From contig HG738139.1 of NCBI GenBank assembly GCA_000499405.2, positions 16,034,858-16,098,857 of the forward strand: a stretch of 64,000 nucleotides of DNA. Direction: 5' to 3'. The notes below the pieces were generated by a model that worked only from the letters and a program-made list of their open reading frames with translations, searched no databases and was not told the DNA's origin. Source of the stretch: Onchocerca volvulus. Lineage: Eukaryota; Nematoda; Chromadorea; Rhabditida; Onchocercidae. The translations under genes and the position numbers were made by a program. This document shows positions 1 to 14,049 of the stretch, one piece after another (the first letter of the stretch is position 1; each line of letters opens with the position of its first letter).

Positions 1-3000
1 TACTTTGCGATTACAGGTGAATGCCGTTGATGTTTTCCGTATTGAAAGTGATAACTGAAGTGATAAGGTGATAAGAAATATCCTTTCTTCATTTTTGATG
101 TTTCCCATATTGGGAAGCGGTAATTAAGGTGATAATCTTCGATTCTGTTGTTATTTTTACTGCAATTAAGCAAGGTAGAAAGCTTGTTTTATAAATTTTT
201 TGTCTCTTTCCATTTTTCAATCACATCTATGTTTTCTCATTTTTTCACTTATCATTCACTATCATCTCAAAACTTTTTTATTCTTCTTTTAACATTTTGA
301 TTTTACTTCATTTATTTCCTTGATGCCAATCACGTTATCATAAGCACATTGATGGTCCTTGATGAAGGAATGATTAGCCGATTATTTGAGTGACTGATGG
401 ATTGACTGATTGACTGACTGACTGATTGATTAATTGATTGATTGATTGGTTGATTTAGTCCGAAAATTTCAAAAGACCTTATCAAATTTCCCATCTCTTC
501 AATAAACATGCTATTTCATTAATCTTAACAATCTCTGCAATCGCTTAAAGTTTTATTTAATTCTTTTGATAATCTTTAAACTTTTACTCGCTCGCTCGCA
601 ATATCATTTTTGTTTATACTTTAAAATTTGTTAATTGAATTTTCAATTACAATTTAAAATCATTTGAATTTAGGTATTCCGACCCACAATATTGAATATT
701 GGCTTAATTATACTGCTAATATTATTAATATTATTCATCACTGGTTTGGTATACATCAAAATTCGATGGAGATCTACAACGCATCGTGATATTTGGTTGC
801 GTACACTAGCTAGGTTAGCATTCTTTTCAGTTTTATCAAATAAAATTTTAAAATTTCACTTGAGATTTCATTTTGATCATACACATTCTCTTCTTATTAA
901 AATTTCGACTAGAACTTTCAAAAACTATCATTATTAGAATTTTGGCAACTTTTTCTTTGTTTTTTTTTTTTAAAAAAAGAGGACCTTTGAAGATTTGTAA
1001 ATTTTAAATAATGGCATAAAATCTAATGACTGATATAAATTTTAATGGGTAAGGAATTAATAAATTTCAATATTTTCTTTTAATATTAATCAATTTATTG
1101 AAAACTTTTCCGGATAGTGGCATATTCTCTTTTTGTCAAAAAAAAAAAATATCTTAACATATGCTTACGAATTAATCTATTTTTGTCTTTTTTTTAGAGC
1201 AGCTGTGAGTAAAATGGAAATTAGAAAATTTGAAAAAAATGGTAATTTTGACGTGAATAACATAGATAAGCTGCATAAAAAACGCTCATTATTATGTCTC
1301 CCGTCAAAACGACGTTATTTACCGGTATTTGGTTCACTTACGTCTGTTGCACGAAGCTATAATGGTCAAGTTCGTAGTATCACATACCAATTTTGATATT
1401 TCAAAATTTAATCAAAAATTCCCTCATTCTTTCCTTTTTTTTTTTAACAATTATTTCACCAAAATTTCCCGTTCTTTTCTTTTCTTTTATTTTCGTCTAA
1501 ATCATTTGTCATTGTCAGTATAAATACATTTATATTTTTTAAGGAACGTTGCAGTATTTGTTTGGAGGAATATAAGGAAGGACAGGAATTACGAGTGCTA
1601 TTTTGTGGCCATGAATTTCATCCAAAATGTGTCGATCCATGGTTACTTAGCAATAGGTAAGATAGTTATATCTGCCATATAAGATTAGTTGAAATTATTT
1701 ATAGAATGATTAATTATTCAATTCGCAATATTTCATTTTAATAATAGAACAAAGAATTTCATAAAATTAAATTATATTTGATAAATATAACAAATCAATA
1801 TTTTACTTATTTATTTATTTACTTATCTATTTACATACTCAGTATCACCTTAATTTAATTTCAAAGCTTGCTCTTGTAAAATAGAGCAAGCTAATACTAG
1901 AAATACTAAAAATTTTGAGATTTTTGATTAAATTTTCTTTAAATCAAAATTGTTTTTATCTAAATTTATCTATTATCGCGAAATATTCCAGTCCATGAAA
2001 TTACGATAATTGATATTTTTGTAGGCGTTGTCCGTTATGTCAATATGATGTTGTATATAAAGAATATCCTAAAACGGAAAGCAAAACGAAAAATTATCAA
2101 GCAAAGTAAGTTTGAGATTTGTTATATGTTATAGAAGAATAAGATTTCTATGAAAATTACGATGATTATGATTCCTACGAGAATCATGATATCTGCCGAT
2201 TGTTGCATTGTTCATGATGTTGGATATCATGAGAGTTTATACGGATTTCGAAACCTAAAATTTTTTACAGAATAGATGATTTGTTTAGGAACGAAGAAAC
2301 CAAAACATTCTTCTCATTTTCTACCATAATAATGTCATTTTAATTACCGTATCATCATCAATACAATCTCAACTGTCGTATTATCATTCAGCATCATTTG
2401 GATTACCGTATTACTTGTCATCAATATTACTCATTAATATCAATAAAAAGTAATGAATATTTCAGTTCGATACCACTATGGGATTCACCAAATTGTCCCA
2501 GTGTACCATTAATACCATTACAACCAATGTTATCGGAACATAACGATATAATAATAACTGCTAAAACTAGCAATATTTCAAATGCACTGATTGCACCTGT
2601 CCATCATGCCTTTACAAATGCTTGCATGCAAATACAACCTGAAATTCAAATTTCAATAGAAACGAGTAGCAGCAATAATACGATTGATTCTAAAAACAGA
2701 CATCATCGTAGAGGAGTAATGACGATGGAAGATGTAAGCTTTGTCTTCATTAATTAACAGTAATTATAGCAAGAAAAAAAGACATTCATGATGATTAAGC
2801 TGATTTTAGATTCTTCAACTTCAGACATTATTTCATTCTCTCATTGAAATATGCTTCTTCCATGATAGCTAATTTAAATTTAGAAAGACATCGAAGGAAA
2901 GCGATAGAAGTGATAAAAATCGAAATATCCATCTCTAAAATTTCATGTATAATCATTTGTTGGATATTTGACACATTTTGTATCTTATTTCACGATGTAA

Positions 3001-3992
3001 AATATTATTCTTAGGCACACAATCTTTGTCCTGGCAGCAACAGGTCATCATCGATCGTTTATCCCCAACAAAACATCGGATGGGAAAATAATCGAAAGCG
3101 AAATAAGCGAAATATGATCAATACAAGATCATCGAAGCGTTGCTTGCGAAATAGATCTCGATCATTGGGTGCACATCAACGTAGCCAAGTTCAAAGGTCA
3201 CATAGGCCAAATTTCCCAGCGAATTTGGCTACTACTGCTTCTTCTTCTTCTTCTTTCTCTTCTACTATTGCTGCTATCGCTGATGTTCCCACTATTTTGT
3301 GGGAACAATCAAAACAAACTTTCGAAACTATATCCGGGTAAAGCTATTATTCGCTTTTTCTCCCTTTCTCTTCTCATTCTCGTCCAAATTTATAAAAAGT
3401 AAAATTTTCAGAAATTCTGCGGAATTTTATTTCTAATAAATGGAATAAATCGTTTTTCATGTAGTATTATTATTTATGATAATCAAGAAGAAAAACACAA
3501 CAACAACTGCTCCTTCTTCAACAACTTCAAACCATCAAATAAAGCCTGCAAAATACCAGAATAACCTATCTTATTAGGGCCAATACGACACTGAGAACCA
3601 CCCAAATAAAAGTAATAATAACATAAATATTATAGTTCAGCCAAATTCTACAAAGTCAATTGTCGAATTTATAAATTGGATTAACAAAATTTAAAAAGTT
3701 ATTTTACCTGATACTTCTTATTTCCAGTTACTCATCCGATATATCATCATTTCCGGATGCAGATCAACCTAATTCATCAGTAACAGCTGCTACGGTAACA
3801 GTTACATCTCAACATTATTCTGTCGTCGAAAATATACCAAATAGACAATCTCCTGAATCTAACGTACGTCAAAATCAACAACAACAACAGCAACAACAAC
3901 AGCAATTAACCAATTCGAAAAAAGCGTATCAACCTGCATTCATATCAATTCCATTTCAAACGATCTCATTCGAAAAACATCAAATTTTATGA
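1..3992 (+). CDS. plr-1: RNF43/ZNRF3/PLR-1-type transmembrane RING-H2 E3 ubiquitin ligase, 3' part (5' end outside window)
   Basis: Exons read as 674-813, 1198-1369, 1544-1656, 2025-2105, 2466-2733, 3015-3337 and 3728-3992 (stop TGA 3990-3992), all in phase. Bases 1-16, followed by GT, could be the tail of a preceding exon. The protein opens with a hydrophobic segment ([20 protein letters not shown]) followed by basic residues, so it is membrane spanning. Next comes a RING-H2 finger with CSIC, the CGHEFH block, HPKC and CPLC; the stretch EGQELRV...HEFH..CVDPWL is characteristic of RNF43/ZNRF3 and nematode PLR-1. A long Ser/Asn-rich cytoplasmic tail follows, with a poly-Q run (about 3870-3902). 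Known for the family: these ligases ubiquitinate Frizzled receptors and so dampen Wnt signalling. The expected signal peptide and protease-associated-like ectodomain must lie upstream of base 1. AATAAA occurs at about 4030. The end of exon 1198-1369 (CAA|GTTCGT) is a weak donor and the least certain junction. The symbol is by family resemblance, not proven orthology. Confidence 0.8.
390..452. repeat. Degenerate (TGAC/TTGA)n microsatellite
   Basis: Successive tgactgat / tgattgat units lie inside the first intron of the RING-H2 ligase gene. Confidence 0.75.
3867..3904 (+). repeat. CAA/CAG repeat encoding poly-glutamine
   Basis: An interrupted CAA/CAG run inside the last exon of the RING-H2 ligase gene encodes about ten consecutive glutamines. 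It lies in the low-complexity cytoplasmic tail and is likely to vary in length between individuals. Confidence 0.85.
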
Positions 3993-6283
3993 AGTTCTTC
4001 AAATAATATTATTCAGGAATACAATTTGTAATAAAATAATGAAATAATAAACAAACAAATAAAGATTTAATTTATTTATAACGATAAAATAAGACAGACT
4101 TCAAAAAATAGATTCATTTCATATAATTTGTTTTAAAAAAGGTCTTATAAACTTAAACTAATTTGGTATTATCAAAGTGGTTAAATCGTGATAATGAGAT
4201 AACGGTGATTAATTGATATATAATTTGAGGTACTCTTGAAAGGATTAATTATTTCATGTCATAGTAAATATGCGAAATATATTAAGCATTTTGGAATATT
4301 TGGGAAAGTTTTTTCTTTCTTTTTTCTTTTTTTTTTTTTGTTTTTCTCTGTTATTTTTTTCTTTTTTTGCATTCACAGTGATAAAACATTGATCAGACTT
4401 ACAGATAATCAAAATGAAAAATTCAAACTTCCGAAAATTATATAAGTTGTATCTTTTTTCTTTGAAAAGATGGAGAATAAAAAGGAAGAAAGGAAATGAA
4501 AGAATTGAATATAAAGACATAATAAAATATGCAAATTAACTTCATAACGATAGGTTCAATTATAAGACCATAAAAAAGATAAAAAGTTTTACAAACATCA
4601 GTTTGGGGTACTTTCTCTGATCAAAAAATTTACGAAATTTTTATGCTCAAAACTTGAATTTGTAATCAGTAATTATTAATTGAGCAATATTATAACATTC
4701 ATGAAGCTAAAATAAATGATATGAGAGGAGCGAATCATAATTTTAGGCTTGAATTTTCTCCACTTTATATTCTTTTTCATTTTTCATTTCCTTTTAATTA
4801 TTACATATAATGCTGAAAAAATTGCTACAATATGCTTTCATACTTCATGCAATTTTTTCTTTTTAAAAATATATTATTTTAGTTTAGTGGTTGTAATTTT
4901 AATGTGAAGATTTGATTTTAATGTGAATTTACTAAAACATAATATCGCAACTATTCCATATTATTGGATATGGCAACACCGCCTCAAGAGAAAGACCTCG
5001 CTATCTTCTGTACATAAATATTTTATATATATTTATATTTATAATACTGATAAATGTGATATGAACAATTCCTGTTTACAGTAAGGACACAACTTAATGG
5101 ATCAATATGCTAAAAATTATGTAGATGACCTGGAATTAGTCTTTACAACTTGCTAATGTTAAATTGGTACTTATTGAACAATTTAAGTACCGATTTGAAA
5201 ATCAAGATTTCAAAAAAAAAAAAAAAAGACATCCCGACCACTGGAATTTATTATGCAAAGAGTAATTGAATGGAAAAAGTGATTCTTCATTTTCTTTTTT
5301 TTGTAGACTTTCATATTCACATGAAATCTTTTATGTCAATCAAGGAAATCTATCGCAGCATTCAGAGAAAAAACAAATTTGCCGGAACAAGCAGCTCTTT
5401 TCAAATATCTTTTGTATTTCATGAAAGTAAGCTTTTCATGTGTGCCAAAATAATTTGTCTTCAAAATGGCATTCTGTTGTTATTTTCCTTTTACTTCACT
5501 TTCTTTATCTGATTCAATAATATCAACTTAAATAAACCAAACAAAGCGATTAAAGAAAATATAAGGCGAAGCACATTTAATTTTCACATTTTTATAAACA
5601 TGAAGGAATGAATCATAGTCAAAAAATTCCACAATTTCAATAGCAAAAGCTGTGGAAATGTATTTACAGCAATACATACTCATAAATCACTATCATAAAC
5701 CTAAATGTTGAAATAAAATACCTCTTTACCTAAGGCAATAAATATTGAAATAAAAGATATCTTTAGCTACCGCAATAAATATTAAAATAGAAAATATTTG
5801 TACCTACGGTAATAGATGTTGGAATTAAAGATTTCTTTATCTATGGCAATAAATGCTGAAATAAAAGCTATTTTCATACGATTGACAATTTTAGAACTAA
5901 ACTAAAATTGTTCGTTGATGCTGCATGATAAAATATAAAAATGGGTTTCGAAATGAAAGTCTATCAAATTGTTTCTTTCAGCTTTAATTTTCATCTTGTT
6001 TCTCTAGTATCTGATGAATATTTTTGTTCTTATCAGGAATACCTTTTGATTTATTATTAAAAAAGAAAAGAGAATTTAAGGGATGCAACTAAAAATCAGC
6101 TTCCAGAAGAATGCTTACCATGCCAAATGTCCAAAATTTATTCAGATCTATCCATTCGTAGGATTATCCACGGAATGGTTCTGTTTTAAAGATAAAATTA
6201 ATTGATAAAAATAAAGCTGAAGCGGAATACTGACAATAAACTAGCCTAGAAAATATCTTTATTAATATAAATATCATATAATA
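3993..6283. other. Intergenic region between the convergent RING ligase and neuferricin genes
   Basis: Both flanking genes end here, so it should hold their 3' UTRs. AATAAA motifs lie at about 4030 and 4046 (+), and tttatt at 6258-6263 gives a minus-strand AATAAA 21 bases past the neuferricin stop. A poly-A run sits at 5213-5227 and a 37-bp minisatellite at about 5700-5874. The open frames present are short, T-rich and without recognisable domains. No gene is seen. Confidence 0.6.
5700..5874. repeat. Degenerate minisatellite, 37-bp period, about 4.7 copies
   Basis: Units start at 5734, 5771, 5808 and 5845, each resembling ggcaataaatattgaaataa followed by a T-rich half; a decayed unit precedes 5734. 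The spacing is exactly 37 bases between the four clear units, with about 70-80% identity between neighbours. Confidence 0.75.
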
Positions 6284-9200
6284 CTACGAATTGTCATTGT
6301 GACAAGTATTCGATGTTGGTTTGCAATCTTTGTATTCTTCCAGATTTGGATTTTCTAAATCTCCATTTCCACTATTTTTATCCATCCCGGGAAAGTTCGA
6401 AAGCGGAGAACCAAAGTTTTTCACGCATGCACACCTGTAAAAAATAAATTACAAGTGTCGTCATGACAAAATAAGTTCCTTTCCAGACATAAAAAAAGAA
6501 AACTGCTTCTACTGAAACTAACTTATTTTTCTAACACTTTAATAACATTTCTGTTCACCCTATTCATTCATTATTTCGAAAATAAAAAAATTAGAACACT
6601 TTGACGATGCACATGAAATTTGAAGAATCAGCATTCAAACTGCATGCTTGAAATAGTAATTTCAAAAGATGAGCAACTTAAAAACATTCATAAAATAATT
6701 TTAGAAAAAATTATCCCTAAAATAAAATGCTATATTAGAGCATTTTAATTTACCGATAAGATTTCGATCTTGCATCAAACAGTTTTCTTGGTACTCCAAC
6801 CCATTCTCTTTCGATACCACCACTAAAATGAAACGTGGAATTAAAAGCTCAAAAAATCTAGTCATTAAATCCTATTCGAAAATGAAATATGTATAGAAAA
6901 ATATAAGTGCAAATCATAAATAAGCAATTACAATGAACACTACTGATAAAAAAACCTTTTCTTTGAACACCATACTCGACCACCGATATTTTTTTGCCAT
7001 TCAGAATTACAAGGTGGAAAAACTTTTGTTTCTTCTGCTAGTGTATTTTTCCAGTGAAGTGCATTTTCTATTAGTTTGATTACTTCCTGAAATTTAGGGT
7101 TTTCTTTTTTTTAAATTTGCTCTAACCAATTAAGTCAGTTCCAAATTATGCTTAAAAAGTGTGATAACAATATTTTGACTAAAGAGGATTTAAGCTTTTG
7201 GTTCTAATTTTAATAATATATTGATTATGATCAATATATTATTCTAATCAGAATATTCTCAAAACATGGCGAATTATTATACACATGATTCTACATTATC
7301 GGAAAAAATCTTTGAGTTTTGCAAGAATTCATGATCTCGATGTTATTAATCACATTAAATTTTGCATAAAAAGTTTATGACAAACAAATCTATTGCAGTG
7401 GAAATAATAAAAGGAAGAAAAATACTTCAAAAATATATATAATCTTGCAGAGAGAATACAATATGAATCTATAAATAATATAAGGGTTTCACTTTTTGCC
7501 ACGGCTGTGCAACAGCAACATAATAAATCAGAATTCGAACAAGAAAAAATTGATTTGGTAGGACTAATTTTCTTATTTTCTACTTTAAGCAAGGTAAATT
7601 TAATAATAATAATCAACTATACAATTTTAAAAATTGTACTTTTAAACGTGAAGTTGGTTTGCCAAAAGCATCATAATATGTTCCCTGGAGATAACCGGCG
7701 AGATCATAATCTTTTTCGTAAAACTTAATCCAGTCAAAAATACCCAATAGATCTTGATCACCTAAACCTTCAATATCATCTACTAGACCCTTTTCGGAAA
7801 AATCGCCACTGACGAATGCACGCGTTGCATCTCGACCTGAACAGAAATTAAGATCTAATGAAAAAACATACTGTTTATACTAAAAATACAAAAAGAGTAA
7901 TAGGATCTCTATTTTTATTGCTCTTATAATTCTTTACTATTTCCTAACAAATTTTCTATGCTCGACTAAATTATACTACCGAACCTAAAAATAGCTCGAT
8001 TTCCCATGTTTCATTATCGATATGTTGCTAATATATTTATATGTATCTATTTCAACTTCTCACTCCTTATATTACCATTTGGCCTGATATCTACTCTGAT
8101 ATATCTACTCGGAACAAAACCAGTCATCTTCAAAACTTAAGATATTGTCTTGGGTTAGAGAAAATGAGCAATAGGTATCCGTATTCTATAAAATAAGCAA
8201 ATTACATTGATTAAACATGCTATAAAGAATGGTTTAGAAATACCAGCAAAGAAATGATATGAACCGCCTGGGCCATAATGTTTGGCACCATTTTGTACAT
8301 CGTATATACGACCTAGTATGGCAAGATATGTTCCCTTCGACGGGCGCGTACCATCAAAAAAAGATAACTGTTCCCTGTAAACTTCATTATGTAAATGAAC
8401 CATTAGCAAAACATTTCAGTCAAATAACATGAGAATCTACGATTCACTAATGAATAAAAAATTTAAAATTAATAGAATATACAATTCATTAATGAACAGA
8501 AATCATACTTTGTCAAAACGGGTAAACTAGCATCAACTTTGTCCATAAATCTAACATTGTTTGTATCCACTTTTTGTTTCATACGACTTTTTTTGGCTGA
8601 AGACGTCGAAGTTTTGAGATTATTTTTATCGATAATTGAAGAAAGTATATTTTGCAGGAATTGACGAACTGAATCAATGATACTTTCAACCAGTGGAAGC
8701 TGAAATATTGATAGCAATCACAATGAAACTCTACTAGTTGCGCCTATTACTACTGAGATAGAATGAGAATCGGCAGTACGATTTATATTTGGCATTTCGA
8801 TAATCCGCAGTTGGAATTTCATGAAAAAATAATGGATAATTTCAGCAGCTAGATATGACAAATTCTTTTCAAAACCTGAGTAGAAAAACTTGCTGCGAAA
8901 TTTGCAGGCATACCTTTCGAGAATATTCTGATATCCAAGATAAAGCAGGCAGTAAAACATCACCAGCACTAAGACCATTGTAACTGAACAAAAATGCAAT
9001 AAGTACTACCTGAAAAAATTTTCAAATGGAACAAATATGCGTACAATCAAATCTGATTATTTGTAACTCAATATTTGGCTCAATACTGCTTAATTCAATA
9101 TTTAAAATTTTCTGTTTGTTTATCAAACGACATCGATTGATGTTTGATAGGAAATGCTAAGCTGACTGCATATTTTATCAGCTTTGATGTATATTCAGAT

Positions 9201-9704
9201 ACGCAAAAATATTCGAAGATTGCTCTGCTTATAGCAGAATAGAAAGTATTCGAATAACTTTTGCACTTACAATATTTTAGATGTATAGGAAAAAACATAT
9301 CTTGCCAAATACTCTTTTTTCTATTAGACCTTTTTTCTCTTCATATCTAATGAATTTCTTCTAGTAATAGCTTTGAATCAGATATATTCCATAGGGCTTA
9401 TAACCGAATGTTATATCACCAAATTCCGACATATAATCTATTCTGTGCTTTTAGCTGAAGAATATTACCTAGCATTCAGTTAATATGATTACATGAAAAT
9501 AATGAAGAAATGTAAAGATGAAAAGATCGAAGTTTTACAAGCTTAAATATGCTGCAAAGCAAAATAAATGATGACAATTTCTAGAGACAAACACAGACCT
9601 GTAATGCACAGTAAACAAGTGCAGAAGTTTGAAGTTGTGGTCGAGGATAATACAATCTTCTTCTAGAAGTACTTATACTTCGGTCATCCCGTAACGGTTT
9701 CTGA
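6284..9704 (-). CDS. Neuferricin (CYB5D2 family, membrane-associated heme-binding protein), first coding exon unresolved
   Basis: Exons in transcript order: 9704-9599, 9009-8914, 8699-8509, 8374-8244, 7836-7640, 7086-6956, 6822-6754, 6434-6284 (TAG 6286-6284); every junction keeps frame, giving 357 codons including the stop. The central cytochrome b5-like heme domain shows LSFFDGT, YLAILGRIYDV, GAKHYGPGGSYHFFAGRDA and RAFVSGDFSEKGLVDDI. The C-terminal half has the neuferricin-specific blocks FPPCNSEW, VWCSKKSGG, WVGVPRKL, CACV and DLENPNLEEYKDC. Vertebrate neuferricin is a secreted or endomembrane heme-binding protein of the MAPR group with proposed neurogenic roles; function here is by homology. 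The N-terminal exons encode a basic stretch, then a hydrophobic segment (ALVYCALQVVLIAFLFSY), so it is probably membrane anchored. This extension makes it clearly longer than the human protein (about 260 residues). The exon at 9704 begins mid-codon; a tiny start exon at 10502-10495 (ATGATGAG, then GT) would fit the phase but is unproven. Confidence 0.85.
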
Positions 9705-11806
9705 CTAAAATATATTAATTAAACTTAATATTGCAAATAATAGAGGAAACTATTTAACAATACTTTTTTACTACTGTAATTTACAAAATCATTTTATATA
9801 CGCACACAAAATTTTTCGGTAGATTTTTTCTAATAACAAAGAACATGGTTCAGCTAATAAACAGACATGTAGATTTAAAAACGTACATAGGTATTTTCTT
9901 GAAACAAAATAGTATTGTTTATCGCAAAATTAAAAGGAACAAATAATGTATAATTAACAAATTAATGACTTTTAATAGTGATATTTACAATTTTGCAATC
10001 TTCAAAATAATTCCACATGCATATGCAAACTTTTTCATCGGAATAATTGAATAAGTTTTCTTAATTTCATCCAATCAATGAAATACATTTATGTAACACT
10101 GTAACATATTTTTAAAATTAATGAATTTTGTTATGCATAAAATATATTTCCATTATGCATAACTTACAAATAACTTTTGCTACTTTTTGTATAGAACTTC
10201 CTTTTAATACTTAGTAACTTTGCTAAGTATAGGAAATTAATGAAACAAATTAATATGCCTTAAGCATAAACTATTAAAATGTTTACATATCATTTGTTCA
10301 ATTTCAAGTATACTGCGACTAGAATGGAAATCATCACAACATTTCAAATTATTTGTTCAGTCAACAGTAAATAAACGATAATTAATTTTGATCAACCAAT
10401 ATTAAATACATCAATAATGCTCATTTGATTTACTCAAAGTCTTGAAATTGAAACTTTTTCTTCATTTTGATAATTACAAAAAAGAAAAGCCAACCTCATC
10501 ATAATATGGCAGTTCTGCTGAAAGTCTGTGTTGAAAATTTCATTTACTTTTGACGTAGTCAGCTATGCTAAACTTTACACAAATGATTTCATCGAAGTCG
10601 CATATTGTTTGATGTTTTACTTCTCTGAAAGAAATATAATAATAAGCATTAATTATCGATTGTATGATATTTTGTTTCTTTGAAAGAAAAATAATAACAA
10701 CTATTAATTATTGCATTAATCCCACCACCATCTGTTCACAGCTCTCCGAACGATCGATTAATTCACAACTACTGATAAGTTTGTTTATCACCAACTAATC
10801 AGCTAATGCTATAATTACTAAGTTGCGATCCTTGACAATTCTGTCCCCTATCAATTAACTGATAACGGAATTATCACAACTTCATCCTTAAACCATCAAG
10901 AAACGAAATGGAATGAAAGAGAAACAACGAATCAATCAAGAACAGACAATTTTTATGGCACAAACCGAACTGATGTGTACATGAATTTCAATCCGAGAAA
11001 TATTGGGAGTGTATAGGAGGATGAGGATAAAGAGTTGATGTCGAAATAAAACTTGAGGAGAAGAGGGTAAAAGGATGTGAAAGGAAAAAAAAATAGAATT
11101 TCAATATAAGGAAAAATTCAGTGAAAATAACAAATTTTTATTTTTTTTTTTGTAAAAAACAAATTTTTTTTCCACATACTCACAATGAATTTATTTGAAA
11201 TACAGCATGCATTCCTTTATATATTAAAATTCATGTGCAATTGAAATATGAAATATTTTTACAAATGATTTAATCAATAATTAACATTTGATAGATTAAA
11301 AACGCAAATAGGATTAGAGAAATTTTAGCCTTTCGCACGAAGTAATTTCACAAAAGATAATTTTTAGTGATTGAAATTAATCAAATGAATTATGTTTGAT
11401 GTGCAGGAATATATATATGCATGGTAGAAATCACAATATACGATATTATTTTCATAACAAATAAATAATTTCATATTAGTGAAATGAATTAATTAAAAAT
11501 TTAATTAGATCATCGAATTAATAACAGCAACTATTGTTAGTCTAACAATGAAATCTAATATATAGCATCAAAACAGTCATAGAATTCTTTTCTTTAATTA
11601 TCAATAAACTCGATTGAAATAAATCAATAGAATAAACCAACTTCGAAATAATTGTAAAATTCTTTCACTAAATTAATTAACAAAATTCAATTAAAAAAAT
11701 TAATGCTTGATACATATTTGTATGATAATAAATTTCATTTCTATTTTCAACTTTAGAATCAAATATTTGTACATAAATTCAATATAAAATAAAGAGTTTT
11801 TTCTGA

Positions 11807-12004
11807 TTATAACACAAATGTGTGTCGAATGCATTCGAGCGTTCGGCATGTAATAAATGATTCAAAATACCGGATATGATCATAACAACCGTTTCCGAAA
11901 AAAAATTCCGTTTTTTGGTTTAATTCGTTTTCTATTCTGTTCAGGTATTCGATGATAAGAATGATTGAAGATGGAAATAAAAGTATGAGGAACGTGAAGA
12001 ACAC
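11807..12004 (-). other. Possible orphan exon or spurious open frame with hydrophobic start
   Basis: A 65-codon minus-strand frame opens with a hydrophobic, signal-anchor-like segment (VFFTFLILLFPSSIILII) followed by Asn/Glu-rich sequence with three cysteines, then a stop. There is no ATG at its start; the frame opens on GTG and runs upstream only a few codons, to a TGA. It would need an upstream exon, and no convincing acceptor in phase is visible. It is probably chance, but it is the best coding-like stretch in this desert. Confidence 0.15.
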
Positions 12005-13111
12005 TTTCCGCTTGGCGGTTCACTAATTTTCAGAAAACTACCAAAAAATATGGAAATTTCTTCTTTTAAGTGAAAAGAAATGCCTGCATGATTGATTTGT
12101 CGATCATTAAACGGCAAGAATTTTAAAGTGCAAATTATTCAAGCAAACGTGTGAAATTTGAAATGTTAAAATTGTCATCCATCTTATATAATTTAAGTTT
12201 TAATTTAAAAAAAGAATAATACCTTGGTGAGATCGAAAAAAAGACCACATTTTCATTCCATCTTTACGTATCAATTGACGTATTCTTTTGACTTTCCACG
12301 TTTCTGTTCACGTATGGCTGATGTGAGGAAAACAACCAGATGTGAAATGGCGAAGTGAATTAAAAATTAATTCATCACATTGCAATCAATATGCTTAGGT
12401 CATCAATGTAATAATAAAAGTAATTACATTTCATTTGATTAAATAATAATAAAACTAAATATTTAATTAAATTTATAATCAATTTGAAATATTTGAAGAA
12501 TCTTTCATCCTCCCATGCTCCGTGTTTCCGCTATTTCTGAATTATCTTTCATTACTTTCGACATTTTAAAAATTTCCAAATGCAAATGTTTTATTCTCTT
12601 GCAATCATTCAGAGAGTAATAAATTTCAGTTGCATGTGTTATAAATTTTAATTTCCGATTAGATTATTTCCAATATCATTTCATCTAAGATATATTGAAC
12701 CCAATTAATTTAAGTTTATTCTCTGATCCTTGTTATTCCGTAATGAATTTAGATTTAATTACTTTTATCATTTCGACAATACCTAGTTTAACATTATTCG
12801 GCTTCTTTTTGCTTTCTAACATGTATTTTTCCTGAAAATTTCAGTTTAAATTTAATATTCCATTAGACTATTTTTGACATAATTAAATCTAAAACATATT
12901 TAATTTAATAATTGACGTAGAATTTTCCTTCGTAATAAATTTAATACTTCGTTTCGTTTTTCTGTCCAAAATTTATTTACTTTTACTTAAATTTTAGTCT
13001 ACGTGTATATAATTTATATAATGAATACATGCTGTGATTCAGTAGCATATTTTAGATTACTCATCGTCTACAAATGCAACGATTATTTACTGGAGAAAAA
13101 GTGTTAGAAAG

Positions 13112-13140
13112 AATGCGCGATTGATTGATTGATTGATTTC
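13112..13140. repeat. Short (TTGA)n microsatellite
   Basis: A run of gattgattgattgatt occurs here; a longer degenerate relative lies at about 390-450 in the intron of the RING ligase gene. Confidence 0.6.
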
Positions 13141-14049
13141 GGATCAGTTGTCCTGATTTCATATTATCATAAAGGAAATGGATCGATAAATGTTTGTGAA
13201 TAGCGAAAAAATTATCGATGGCTTATTTAAAATGAAAATATTTGACGATCTGATTAATAACTGCTGATTGATTTATAATTCATTTGTTTGTTTATTCATT
13301 TATTTCGTTTTTTTTCTTTTTTTTATTATATTTATTTTATTCTTATTCAATCACAGACAACATATACTCGAAATCTGAAATAAAACAAGTAGAAATTTCA
13401 CCATATACTGAATAACTGAATGATTTGAATACATTCATTTCTTTTCTTTTTCTTTGCTCATATATTTATTTCCTAACTTACATAGCTAATGTCATATTCA
13501 TACATTTAGTTTTTTAGTCATACTTATTAATCTTATTTGACAAATTTCGAATAAAATAATTTAACAATAATTAATCATCATTTGCCGTATTTATTTCTGT
13601 TTTTGTCTGTTTTTTCTTTTTCCCAATCGATATCAAAATAATTTGATAACAAAATATTCAAATTTAATTCATTACTGTTTTACTACTGTGAAATTTTAAC
13701 AAGTGTTTAGCTATTATCTTCAAACTTATTACAAATAGTTAATTTATATAAAATTATTATGAACTAAAATCATTTGTTCCAACAAACGGGATTATTTAAT
13801 CGTAATAATACAAATTATGATGTCCTTGAATTATTTAAAAATAAATAATAAATAAAACAACAACGATTCTTCAACTCTCTTTATAGATATGTTGATATTA
13901 CTAATCTTTACTAATTACTTCATTAACTATTGAAATTTAGAAAATTTCTATCATTGAAATCGAACGAGGAAAAAAATAATTTCATTTATTTATGTTATTA
14001 GATCGATCTTTTCCAATAGAGTTTTAAGAAAAATTAGTAAATAATTATC

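Noticed and set aside
7507..7728. 73-codon + strand open frame
   Set aside because: It is the antisense shadow of the neuferricin exon 7836-7640.
8718..8999. 93-codon minus frame starting with a hydrophobic MVLVLVMFYCLLYLGY segment
   Set aside because: It is the wrong frame over the neuferricin exon 9009-8914. Joined to the next exon it hits a stop, whereas the adjoining frame (VVLIAFLFSYNGLSAG...) keeps phase on both sides.
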